Shown: positions 1 through 11,150 of the stretch, piece after piece
How positions within the stretch are numbered: the stretch's first letter is position 1
Layout of the letters: each line of letters starts with the position of its first letter
Source: Psettodes erumei
Taxonomy: Eukaryota; Chordata; Actinopteri; Pleuronectiformes; Psettodidae
Assembly (NCBI GenBank): GCA_016785225.1
Contig: JAFBJZ010000511.1
Span: 372,001-436,000, forward strand
Direction: 5' to 3'
DNA: 64,000 bases
Notes under the pieces: generated by a model
The model's input: only the letters and a program-made list of their open reading frames with translations
Databases searched by the model: none
What the model was told of the DNA's origin: nothing
Program-made: the position numbers and the translations under genes

Positions 1-2088
1 ACTGTTCGCGGTGCGTCGCACGCTCTGTGCTGTTTGGATACGGCCGAGACGTGAGCGGACTCGAATGAGACGGGTTAGTCATAGACGCGTTTTATAGAGG
101 GTTTAAAAAGAAAAAACCCAAAACAGAACCGTCCCGCGTCGTCCGTCCCCCCGCGTATCCCGGAATCGATGCGGGCTATTCATACACGGATCTAATCCTC
201 AGATTTACTGCTGTATAATCTGCGGTCATGGCGGGGCTCTGATGGCTGTAATACCGTCAAACAGATGTCGCCCCCCACCCCGGCCCAGCCGCACAGGTTC
301 TGCCGCACCCGGCGACACCACTGAGCCCTGGCGCTGAGCGGCTCCCCGTCCCGCGTCCTCGGGCGGCAGCTGTCGCGCGCCAAAGACAATCGAGCCCAGG
401 TCTCAGAAACAAACGCCCCCGACCTCAAAAATTCCCCCCATTACGTAAATATGAAAATATTAACCGCGCCTGTAGGGAAAGTCCTCGAGCGCGTTTTGCT
501 TCGAGCGTCGGGCAACTCACGTTAAGGACCAATCAGAACAGTTCACTTCAACGCGTGCTCCGGATGCCTCCTCTTTTTTTTTTTTTTGTGCAAACTTTGC
601 CAACGTTTCAGTTATTGCGGACGAATTCTCCAAATCCCTCCTCATCATTTCTTTTTGTTTGCAAAAAGACGTAGCCGCCAGAGACGAGGCAGCTAACCGC
701 CGAGTCGCGCGAACGGATTCGAGCGGCGCGGCGGCAATACGTGCGTAACAGCCGACGGCAAGCGGGGGGCGGGGCTTCGCGAGGCGACACGTGCGCGAAC
801 TGCGGCGCCCCAACGAGCGAGACGTCAAAAATCGCGCCGGGCATCACGACGGCTGGTGACGCTGTCGCGCCTCGCACGCGACTGCAGGAGACGGGCGCGC
901 AGACGTCAGTCACGCTCAAATGTAGCAGACTGTCTGTGCGTGTGTGCGCTTGTGCGTGCGCGCCGCCTTTCCGGATGTTAAAGAGAGTAAATGCGGGGAA
1001 TCTCTCCGTGTGCGGATGCCGAATGTGAAATGTCAATGTTATTGAACAGGTGCGGCGAGGCAGAGCTGTGATGTTTTTATTTCCAAGCTCTTGTCGAGCG
1101 AGGCAGAGAAGAGAGGGCTCATGGGATAATGGGGGAGGTTCGGGAGGGGGGAGGGGTGTGTGTGTGCGTTTCTTTGTGTGCGCGAGCGTGTGTGTGTCTC
1201 TTTTTCGCAGCGATGTGTGGCAAGTACGAGTGCCTCGATCGGCGCGCATCCAGAGAGGTTTATGCCGAGAGGAGGGGAAACGAGCGGCGGCTTAGAACAA
1301 ACGCTCCCCACCTTCACGTGGAAGAACGCTAAGTGCGCCGCGAGCGGCGGGGGCTACGTTCGCCGCGCGTACCCACGTGACGCCCAATATGGCAGCCGTC
1401 CTCAACCATGCGCACGCCTCCACCGTCAAGCTGTTATCACCTTGTCTGTTCCATTTACACATCATTCATGGTTTTTTTTTTCCCCCCCTCCCTCTCCCAT
1501 GTGTATGCGTGTGTTGTGCGTGTGTGTGCGCGCGTGTGTGCGTCTGCCCCCTCCCCCTTCAGTTTTTCTCTTGCAGACAGTGTCAATACTTGTTGAGAAG
1601 CAGAGTGGCAGTGAACTAGGAGGTGAATGCAGTCAAGGTTAGTCAACAATGTTGTTGCGACGCCGGGGCGCTGGCGCTAACGCAGCGTTTTCCTCCCCCC
1701 CCGCCCAATCTATCCGTTCCTGCACCCTCCTGCAGCCATGGTCCTCCACCCTTCTTTTTTTTTTGCCTTCTGGCCTCATCCCTCTCCGTCACCATCCATC
1801 ACTCCCGCTTCCTTCTTCCTGTCCGTGCTCAATCGTTCCCCCCGCTGCTAACTAATGCTAACCCACTCCTCGCCCTTGCGTCCGGGTGCATTACTTCTTT
1901 TCTTTCTTTTTTTTTAGCATTAGCATTAGCTACTTATGGCCTTTCTCCTTTTCCTTTCAGCTGGTGCAAAGCTACAACTTTTTTTTATTTTTTGCAGTTT
2001 CACCTGTGATTCCACTATTAGCCCTATTAAAGTGGTGTGAGCTTTAGAGAAGCGCCTAGCAGCGGTGGAGAATCCAGTCACGGTATGG

Positions 2089-2090
<2 letters not shown>

Positions 2091-2132
<42 letters not shown>
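2091..2132. repeat. (GT)21 microsatellite followed by G10
   Basis: Uninterrupted GT array, then T and ten G residues (2134-2143). The GT-then-G(n) pattern recurs at several other loci in the window. Confidence 0.95.
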
Positions 2133-2133
<1 letters not shown>

Positions 2134-2589
2134 GGGGGGGGGGTGCAGTTCAAAGCTGAGTAGCAGGTCACTTAATGACTTTGGTAATTGGCTTGCTTTG
2201 GCCTCCGCGCATCCCTGCCCTCCTGCTGCTGATGCGTGCAGGAACGGGGAGAGAGAGCTGCGGCCCGCACTCCCCCCCCGCTCTCGACCCATCCGCCTTC
2301 CCCCCTCCGCCCGTCCCTCTCCTCCTCCCCCGCGAGCGGACTCCAGGAGCCAGTGCTGCATCCAGCCCGCTCCGTCTGTCCGCCCACCCCCCCCTCGGTT
2401 CCCGTGATGAAGACGGTTAGCATGCTGCATGTCGGGTTTCCACTCCGCTCCGTATCGAATATCTCCAGCGTTACTCTACCTCTCATCCACCACCCCCCAC
2501 CCCCCCCACCCAGTCTCTCCCACTTGGTCGCTATCTCTCACACGCACGCACCCCCGTCTACCACACGCGCTCGCGCACATATCAATTAT

Positions 2590-2960
2590 GTGTCGGAGTC
2601 TTCATGCATTATGCAGGATCCGCGCATCCAAACAGGCGATTTGCACAGTTTCCAGTTCGCCACTTCTGAGTAGTAAATCTCCGCGGCGGCGTAATGAGAA
2701 GCGCAGTCCCATGCTCAGTTGCTTCATAAGTCCAAACAATAACGGCAAAGAGTTAGAAGGCGCGCCGTGTAATCATAAAGGACGCTTAACATATTATTCT
2801 CAGATTTCGGCGCATTATCTCCTCAGCGGCGACATCAAAAGGGGCAGCTATTCTCCGCGTCTGACTGCTGTCGTAATAATGTGAAGTGCGGGGGGAAAGA
2901 AAAAGAAAAGGCGGTATCACATCTGATGTAAATCTCATTAAGTCGCATATTAAATTGGAC
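2590..2960. promoter_or_regulatory. Candidate conserved non-coding element
   Basis: Unique, low-repeat sequence with ATGCATTATGCA, several TAAT cores (GCGTAATGAG, TGTAATCATAAAG, CGTAATAATG) and balanced composition, set between repeat-rich flanks. This resembles developmental non-coding elements; conservation is untested. Confidence 0.25.
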
Positions 2961-4413
2961 TGATAGTAGTTTGGGGGAAAAATAATAAAGAAAGGACCTT
3001 GAGGTTTTTTTTTTGGTGTAATTGAGAGAGATATGGATTTAGTCTGGATTGTTTATTCATTTGTTTGTTATATATATATATAAAGGTTTAGTGCCTTTTG
3101 AGGATCTGCACAAGTTAGCATAACCTAATATACACTCTGGATAATGAGGGAGCTTCCCGCTGTCTTACCTATCCACATTAATTTCCATTTTGTACCTTCA
3201 AATAGCCATAAATAACGCCTGCCCGCACGAGCAAATGGAGCTCGTCTCCGGGATGCAGGACGGCTGCCAAGCTTTTTTATCTACTCCCACACTGGAGCGG
3301 TGGATTCTGAAACGCCGCAGGGGTCGGGAGGCCAAAGCACGGCTAAGTGGCTCCTCTTGACCTCGGCACTGATCTGCAAACCGTCTGCTCCGACCGCACA
3401 CGGGCCAATTTTGCCCGTTCCCTCCCGCGTTAAAAAAAAAAAAAAAACCCAAACCCCGCTCTCATCTCATAACGCAGCCCCGACAACGCGTCCTCTTCCT
3501 CGCCGCGCCCAGCGCCGACGCCGCTGACCGTACTTTTGCCTTTGAGGTTCCTCCTCCCCCTCTGCCGCTGTTAACGCCGAACGAGGAAAGAAGCAACAAC
3601 AGCAAAAAAAAAAAAAAAAAAGGAAAAGGGAACGTGAGGAGAACAAATCTCAGAGGTGAAAAAAAAAAAAAAAAAAATTAGCTTGAGCGGCTCGAACGAG
3701 TTGCGTTCCCCTGACCCGCAGCGGCGATGGGCTCCTTCCGGTTAATGCTGTCTTATCCGTGAACTAGATGGCTGAATCATTAGCTTACGCGCCGAGAGCA
3801 GCCAGCCACGCGTGACCGGAGGAGAAAATAATTGATTTCTGAATAAGCATTCAGCGCTGGAGGGGGAAAAAAAAAACAACAACCAGATACAGCTTTGTGG
3901 GCCATTGCACCATCCTGAGCATCTTAATACGCATGTCGTGAATTATCGTGTGTGGAGTTCATTTTTTGGGGGGGTTGTTTTACACGTTCCGAGCCTCGGT
4001 CCCCCCGCCCTCCTTTTTTTTTTTCCCCTTTTTTAAAATTTTTTTTTTTTTTTTTAGCACAGCAACAGCGGGAGGCTGCACCGCCACGCCTCGTCCATAG
4101 GGTGGCAGTGCGTGGAGGTGAGACGGCCATGTGCTCCGTGTGAAGCCGAGCCGGCCGCCTGAGCCGACCAGCTCGCACGCCCTGCAAACCCGCCACACGC
4201 TCTCTTTCTCTCTCTCTCTCTTTGCGGGCTTCCGGTCGCCCCTTAAAAAAAAAAAAAAAGCCAGCTCCGCCTCCTACTTGGGCGGCCTCCTCCCCTCGCC
4301 GGATCCAGAGCCGAGCCTGTCGCGCGGGCACGTGCGCCGTTTGTTTATCCCGCCGCGTCTTTCCTCACAAAAGGGTTGGCCTGAAATGTAAACTTCCTCT
4401 CTTTTGCGCCATG

Positions 4414-4417
<4 letters not shown>

Positions 4418-4461
<44 letters not shown>
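4418..4461. repeat. (CT)22 microsatellite
   Basis: Perfect CT array of 44 nt. Confidence 0.95.
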
Positions 4462-4464
<3 letters not shown>

Positions 4465-6119
4465 CTCTTGGAAATACAGTCTCATTCCTCAGAGCCTGTT
4501 CCCAGTGCAGCCACGGCGGGCTGAACTGCTCTTTTATTCACATGAATGAGGCCCTGTTTTGCCCGGAGAGTCGGGCAGACAGAGACAGTTCATGTGAGAG
4601 CTTCAAGAATGTCTGTGGAAAATCAGGGGGGGCTGTTTAAGCGAAACGGCGTCTGAAGCGTATGACGCGCGTGCGTTTCTTTGTGTCCGTTCTCGCTCTC
4701 GATTACCGCCCGGCCCGTGAGCATTTCGCGAACGCTGTATTCCACGAAGAGAGAGGGGTTCGCTCTTCCTCACGCCTAACGTCGGACGGGGTTTATTTTG
4801 CCAGGTGGCAGCCAGCTCCATCTGGAATAAGGTTTACTTACATTCATTCGGGTTTATTTATTTTTTTTTTTTAACTGCAAACACGCGATAGTTTTACCAA
4901 GCGGCGGCGGATGCGAGCGAGTTCCACTCTCTTGAGTGGCTTGTGTAGCTTGGCAGGGGGATCGGACATATGTAGCCTACAAGTGTCTTGGTTTTCAGAG
5001 CGTCGCGCGGTTGCCAAATGCGACTGTGAATAGCTATGTAAACAAGATAGCTGCGCGAGGCCCGACCTCGCGTCGATCGCCCAGAGCGAAACCCCCCGTT
5101 CCTCGGCGTCCCGCGCTCGTTTTTTTTTTTTTTACAACTGCGCTAATGGCCTCAAACGAAGGCTCGCGAGGTAGCGGCTTTAATTACTCGCCGCCCCGCT
5201 TGGACGCTCTCCAAAGGGCATCTTTATTTTCGGCTCGTCTTTTTGTCACCTCGATGCCGGCGCTGCGTTTGTTGCGCGGGGAGAAGCGCGACCTCTGTTG
5301 TTCGAACGCCTGTTTTGGTTTTTTTTTTTTCAATTAATGAAATTTCTCGGTCTTTTTAAGAACAAGAAAAAAACTTGAATATCCGCATCCACGAGCGCGT
5401 AGTTAAACCGTGTTTAGTTGAGTAATTTCCTTGAGTTACTTTGCGGGGAAATTGGAGAGGATTGTTTTATTACTCCCCCCCGGCAAAGTCTGTCTTTTAA
5501 TTAGTCATGTAAGACCCTATTTTCCCTTTGGATTCCCCAACTTGTAAAGTGCTCTCTTAAGAATCCATGAAGGCTAAAAGGGGCAATGAATGATTTTGAA
5601 GTCAGCTTTTTTTCTCTCTCTGTCTCTCTCTTCTCTTCTTTTTTTTGCCTGCCTGCCAACAGAAAAAAAAAAAGGGGGTGTTGGCTATCAGCGCCCGGCG
5701 TCAGCGTGAGGAACAGTAACTTCAAGCAGCAGTCACACAGGGTCTTTGTTCTTTATGGATATAGTACGTGTGGCGAATAGAGAGAGTCGCCACTTTAAAG
5801 CCCCATCTGGGGAAAAAAAAAAAACAGCGCTCCGAGTTCCTGCAACGCCGAGAGCGGCTCCCGCAGACGGTACCTGCTCGAGAAACGCCCCCCCTCCCCG
5901 CATTTACGTTTTGGCAGCGGGGGGGGAGATGGGAAGTCGGCTTGTTACGCCGCAGAGATTTAGTCATGTGTTAAAATCGAGCTTCTGAAGCACGCCCCCG
6001 CCGCCGCCGCCTCCCCCCCACCCCTCCACGAAAAACCCTCCCCTCGGTTTACAAGTCTGTTTTCTTCTCTGGATCCCTTTTTTTTTTTTTTCCTTTTTCC
6101 TTCGACTTGTCTGCTCATC

Positions 6120-6610
6120 CCCGGTGAATGTATTAAATGAAGTTACTAGATATGAGTGCTTAAGAGGCCAGGGCCTCTGAGGCTTGCCAAGTCTCTCACA
6201 GGCTTGGCTCAGTCATCCATGTCACTTTTTTTTTTCCCTGTTGTTTCAGCTACTGGCTGACTTATTTGTTTTGCTGAGCACTCTCTCTCTCTCTCTCTCC
6301 CTCCCTCTCCCTCCCTCCCCTCCCTCTCTCTCTCTCTGTGTCTGCTGCCTCTGAGTGGCTTGTTTTTCTCCAGCGAGGAGAAAATCGGGCTCGAGCAAGC
6401 GGCGTGTGTCAGCCGCAGCTTTTGTTAAGTATTCATTTTTAATGAGTGTAAGTGGCTACAGAATCCTATAAACCATAGATGGAGTAGTCAGGCAAAGGGA
6501 GGGTGGGGGCGGTTTCGGGGGGGGGGCGTGTTGGCCTTTGATTCAGTGGCAGTCTCGCAGTCTTTGTCGTTCAGTAACACTTGTACTAATTATGTTTGAT
6601 GCGGGTGGAA
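6120..6610. promoter_or_regulatory. Candidate conserved non-coding element split by a pyrimidine tract
   Basis: Unique segments at 6120-6240 and 6400-6610 contain AAGTATTCATTTTTAATGAG, CTATAAACC, GTACTAATTATG and an AGAGGCC/GGCCTCT inverted repeat (6163-6178). They flank the 57-nt CT tract at 6281-6337. Confidence 0.25.
6281..6337. repeat. 57-nt homopyrimidine tract
   Basis: Uninterrupted C/T: (CT)n, then CCCT units, then (CT)n again. Near mirror symmetry gives it triplex (H-DNA) potential. Confidence 0.9.
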
Positions 6611-6999
6611 GGAAAGGAGAGGGGGAAAAAAAAAAAACCAACCCGTTTCCAAAATGATAGTTTGCGTTGCTTTATTATCTCCCCCCCACCAACCCCCACC
6701 TCATAACCCACCCCCTCCCGGTTTTGTTAGCTCTTACACGGAATTGTTCTCCTTTAATAATCTTTAGGGAGGGAGGGGGGAAAGAGTGTCATTTTTTTCC
6801 CTCCCTCTCTCTGCGGCGGCACGCAGCTACGTTAGATTTCATTTCCTCTGAATTCGCAGAGATTCGCCGAGTAACCGTTTTTTTGTTCTGTCGGGATCGA
6901 AGGAGCTGTAGCTGTGGAAGGGAGGCGGGGGTGGGGTGGGGGGGGGGGGTCGCTCAGGGGGAAAAAGGCATTGTGATGGGCCGTTTGAATGCTGAGCAG

Positions 7000-7190
7000 A
7001 ATTGAATAGACACAGTCAGCTTCCCAGATACATGCTTAGGCCTGTAGAATGTGGAGTGCTGCGCTTGTAACTGCACCGGTTGTCTCCTTTCATTATCGGT
7101 TAATGGTGCCCAACTTGACAGAGCCATGTGATAAACAGAGGAGCTGTGAAATCCTGGAGGTGGAGTTCTCGTCCGCCCGATAATGGGATC
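7000..7190. promoter_or_regulatory. Candidate conserved non-coding element
   Basis: About 190 bp without simple repeats, with TTCATTATCGGTTAATGG and GTGATAAACAG (homeodomain- and GATA-type cores). Inferred from composition only. Confidence 0.22.
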
Positions 7191-8265
7191 TCATCTGCCG
7201 GAGAGGGGAGCCCGCCCCGCCAGCCAATCCGGCCTCGCTCTGCGCTCGCCGGCAGACGGGATTCGCTGCTCTCGCCCCTTCGCCTGCCTGCCTCGAGCCT
7301 CCACAAACCTGAGAACGGTTCAGCGTTTGCTCCCTTTTTTTTTCTCCAAACACGCAATGGGATAACTGCTGGAGCGCCCCCCCTCTCTCACGTCCCCTCC
7401 GGGGGCTTTGACTGTGCATCAGAAACGCAGACGGACGTGCATTTCTGCCTCCTTATCAACCTGAGATCCTGTTGAACGTTTGTGTAACTCAGGAAAGGAG
7501 GCAGACTGCGTGTGTGCGCGCGTGCTCGCGTGTGTAAATATCATAGATATTGACCTTGTGAAACGTATACATACAGTGATAAGGGAGGGGCTGTGTGGCT
7601 GCCATGGTGTCGGGTTACCATGTGGAGGGGGGGGAAGAGTACGACTTCTCAGGATGGTCGCCCCAGGGGCTGGAAAAGGTTTTTTTTTTTTTTGCAACCA
7701 GCAGAAACCCCCCACCCTGCTCCTGTAACTAAGACGACCAACATGGTTTGTAGCACAATGAAGGACCCCCTCCACACCTCCCTCGACTCAATTTCCTCAC
7801 TGCCGGTCTCTCCTGCTGTCCGTGTTTGACTTTGGTGCAAAAAAGAGCCCAGTGTGGAGACTGTTTGCCGTAGTTAATTGGATTTTGACAGCGATCCAAC
7901 GTCACGTTCGAGACAATGAAGAAAAGTATCAAGCTAGCCCGGTGGCTCGTCGACACGGAAATCATCCTGTTCGTTTCTAACTTTGTACTGTGAGTCTTTG
8001 GTTTTTCCCGCTGCGCTTACGTGTGCGGGGGCTAAATTGTCCCCGCCAGCGGTGTGAAGATTAAGAAAAAGAAAAGCCAATATGTTTTCTACCACAAAAC
8101 AACAATAAAATTACCAGGATCACACATGATGTGCAGGCTAGCCCTTAACCCCCCCCCCCCAAAAAAAAAAAAAATTCTGCTAATGGTGTGTTCACATTAT
8201 TATCCCCCTGCTTGTTTCCCCTTAAAAAAAAATGGGTGGGGTGACTAATTAATTCTTTATCCCAA

Positions 8266-8273
8266 AATGCAAA
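8266..8273 (+). promoter_or_regulatory. Octamer motif (ATGCAAAT)
   Basis: Exact POU-factor octamer beside ACTAATTAATTC, about 600 bp upstream of the candidate first exon. Other exact copies are at 26902-26909 and 36086-36093. Confidence 0.3.
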
Positions 8274-8870
8274 TGAGCTGGAGAGGCTTCCAATCGCTTC
8301 CTTCTTGTGTTGTACCCGCCCCCCAGCAGATACATGCAGCAGCGTTTTCATATATAAATCAAACGACCCGCACTTAAGAAGGCACGTCTTATTCGTTTGT
8401 CTCAACGTGTGTGCAGATTTATTTAACAAAAAAAATGTGTAGTCTGTTAACCCTTTATTTACAAGGCGCCGTTACCGCCGTGTAACGAGCCTCCGCCGCT
8501 TTCATTGTCTTTAGTCACATTCCCATCAGCGCGGCCATTGATCGGCTGTGTGATGGGCGGTCGGGCCTCGTGAATCTCGCTTCCTGGTGCAGTTGCGAGC
8601 AAACGCACGCACGCGATGCGCACACACGCAGAGTGTGTCCCTACGGGGCTGCCATCAATCTCCAGCCCCGTTGGCGTCCTCCCAACCACCACCACCACCA
8701 CCACCCCTTTTGTCCCTGACGATTATTTGAATCCAGTCCATGTTTTTGTTTCGCTCGGATTTTTTTTTTCTCTCGCTCACTCGCTCTCCCTCTCTCTCTC
8801 TCTCTCTCTTTCGAGTGTGTGGTCGGAGTAATTCTCCTTCACTAGTGTCTGGATAAAGAAAGACTAGGTC

Positions 8871-9655
8871 AGCCATGTGGATGCGTCTGTTGAACAGCTG
8901 AAGAGGAGGAGGAGGAGGAAGAGGAGGAGGGGGGTTTACAGAGACGGAGGGAGCGATAGGGAGAGCGTGGAGTGTGTGTGTGTGTGTGCGCGTCGGAAAG
9001 AGAGAGGGAAGAGGGGGAGCGTGCCTCTCTCGCTCCGTGTGAGTGAGTGAGTGAGTGCGCGTGCGTGCGTGTGTGTGTGCGCGCGCGTGTGTGTGAGAGA
9101 GAGGAGAGGGAAAAAAAGGAAGCGGAGCCTGTAAACGGCGAACTCGCTGGTTTCCGACCCCCTCGAAACAACCGACAGCGCAGTGTTACTTTTCATGTGG
9201 ACACTATCATCGACAGCGCGGCCAGCGGGAATAGGAGCAGTTTCGGGGGGGGAGGTTGGAGGTGGCGGTGGTGGTGGTGGTTGGAGGGGGGGAGGGGGGG
9301 TAACTGGCTCACGTTTATTGTGCCTTCTCCTCGGCTCGCACGGACGTGGAGATCGGTAAAGTGAAACCCGCCTTTTGTTGAAGCAAGTGCTCGCCCGAGC
9401 CCCTCCGTGCGGGGCAGCTGGTTTTTAAAAAGGAGGAGGACAAGAAAGAAGAAGAAGAAGCCACGAGGGGATAAAAAGAAGTGACCGTGTTCACCCCGCT
9501 CTGTCCCGGGTCTTGGATTTGGCCCAGCTCGCTCGCCGTTTTTTTGTTGTTTTTTTGGGGGGGTTAAGTTCGGTGGGTCATCTCGGGCAAAGCTCGCGAT
9601 TTTCAACTTGTTTGCTAGCAGTCTCCGGGACTCCCAAGAACCACCAGACTGGCGG
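8871..9655 (+). promoter_or_regulatory. Candidate rere promoter and first non-coding exon
   Basis: A CpG- and purine-rich block that reads like a developmental-gene 5' UTR: GAGA/GGAGG runs, a (GA)/(GT) patch at 9041-9107, a (GAA)n patch near 9445-9463, and then unique sequence. It ends at a strong donor, GGCGG|GTGAGT, with GT at 9656-9657. It lies on the + strand 14.1 kb before the first rere acceptor, which needs such a donor. The transcription start is not defined; a TATA-like GATAAAA near 9470 is inside the block. The assignment is an inference from composition, donor strength and position. Confidence 0.4.
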
Positions 9656-10005
9656 GTGAGTAGTTCAATGCAAAAAAAAGATTGCAGGATGGTTGTGGTC
9701 GGCGGGGGAGGGAGGAGGGCGCAGACGAGGGGGGGGGGGTCAATGTGCGGGGTGATACGGAATGTGTTCGGGCTGCCGCGGTGACCGAAGCCGGGTGGCA
9801 CGCAGGAGTTTGCGTTTAAAAGCGTCCTCGTCTGTTTTTTTGTTGTTGTTGGTTGTTTATATCCGGGGGAGGAAGCGCGTGTGACCTCGAGTGCGGAGCC
9901 GAAAGTTGGCTGCATTGTTGTAAAACTTGGCTCTCTCCGGACTGTGGAGGAGATCCTCTCAAAGCGAACCCGCACGACCCGGACAGCCCGCAGCAAAGGC
10001 TTTTA

Positions 10006-10007
<2 letters not shown>

Positions 10008-10052
<45 letters not shown>
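10008..10052. repeat. (GT)22 microsatellite
   Basis: Perfect GT array about 350 bp downstream of the candidate first-exon donor. Confidence 0.95.
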
Positions 10053-10053
<1 letters not shown>

Positions 10054-10377
10054 AGGGGGTTAGCTAAACAAGAGCTAAAATGCTAAATCGCTAGCCCAGG
10101 ACGTACGCATCCACGCTCTTAACCCCCCCCCCCCCCAAAGAAAAACTACATGTGGCTGGGTATCTGAGCAGGAGAGGAGGAAGGGGAAAAAAAAGTTTTG
10201 ACGGAGAAGAATGTTGGAAAGTAAATCTCGGTGGCACGCAGGTTTGACAGGTGGGATTTCCCCGTGTTCCGCTTTAAGGCTCGGCTGGTGGATTTACGGC
10301 CCTGCTCGTGTCATAAATTGATTATTGGACCGTAATGATGCAAAGGAGCCGAGTGTTTTCCAAAGAGGGTGGATGTG

Positions 10378-10413
10378 GGTGTGTGTGTGTGTGTGGGGGG
10401 GTGTGTGTGTGTG
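10378..10413. repeat. Interrupted (GT)n
   Basis: Two GT blocks separated by a G7 run; another GT array with a G8 tail follows at 10516-10548. Confidence 0.85.
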
Positions 10414-10939
10414 AACCAGTTGCAAACTGTTGAAGGACCACCAAATTAACTTGACTCCCCCCTCCTCCTCCTCCCAGAGGCTATGAACTCTGGCCCAAGC
10501 ACATGCAGCCATCACTGTGTGTGTGTGTGTGTGTGTGTGTGGGGGGGGTGTCCTGTGTCTGTTGTTGAAAAGAGCAAGGGGGTGGGGGGGCTGGTGGGAT
10601 GTGTGTGTGTTGAGCAGGGGGCAGCTCAGGACCTGTAAGCAAACTGCACTGTGTGTGCAGGGCAGCTTATCTAATGTTTTCCAGTCATAGTGAAGGGGGG
10701 GGGCTTGTTTACTTAAATCACTGTGACGACGGTCATAGTAAGGCTTCATGTGACTCCAGTCAGAAGTTGAATCCACGGCGTGTTGTGGCCCCGTAAGCAC
10801 AAAGAAAGCTTAAGCCCCCGAAACAAGATTCGAATCGAGGGCGAGGGGGGGGGATTGCCTTGAATCTCTGCCATGTAAAAACAATCCCTTCCTGAAATCC
10901 TCCCACTGCTGCTGTGTTGTTTTGGTTTTTTTTTTTTCA

Positions 10940-11150
10940 CAGAGCCATTACACGGACTCAGATGTTACATCGCTAATTGTGAGGAGCTAATCTTCACCAC
11001 GCACGGCTTCCTGTGGCATTGTTTTAATTATTTATTAAAATTTTCTTTTCTGCTCCCTCCCCTCCCCCATCCGCGCTAGCTGAGAAGTGACCTCCAGCTT
11101 AATGATTCAGATGCGATTAATCCACTCGAGTGGGATGACGCCGCGCCGGC
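10940..11150. promoter_or_regulatory. Candidate conserved non-coding element
   Basis: Unique sequence with CGCTAATTGTGAGG, GAGCTAATC, TTTTAATTATTTATT and GCTTAATGATTCAG in 200 bp, flanked by low-complexity DNA. Inferred from composition only. Confidence 0.22.

Larger units (their letters stand above)
1..8870. other. Non-coding region upstream of the candidate first exon
   Basis: No gene is recognisable on either strand. A CpG-dense stretch lies at 650-960. Simple sequence includes (GT)n at 2091-2132, poly(A)/(T) runs at 3431-3446, 3604-3620 and 3660-3677, (CT)n at 4418-4461 and a 57-nt pyrimidine tract at 6281-6337. Between them are unique, TAAT-rich stretches (2590-2960, 3090-3240, 3720-3935, 6120-6610, 7000-7190, 8250-8420) that resemble conserved non-coding elements. 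It may be intergenic or part of a longer rere 5' region. Confidence 0.6.

Noticed and set aside
9193..9996. Minus-strand open frame of 267 codons over the candidate first exon
   Set aside because: It is low complexity (poly-Pro, Thr, His from repeats), shows no domain I recognise, and lies opposite CpG-rich sequence where stop codons are rare.
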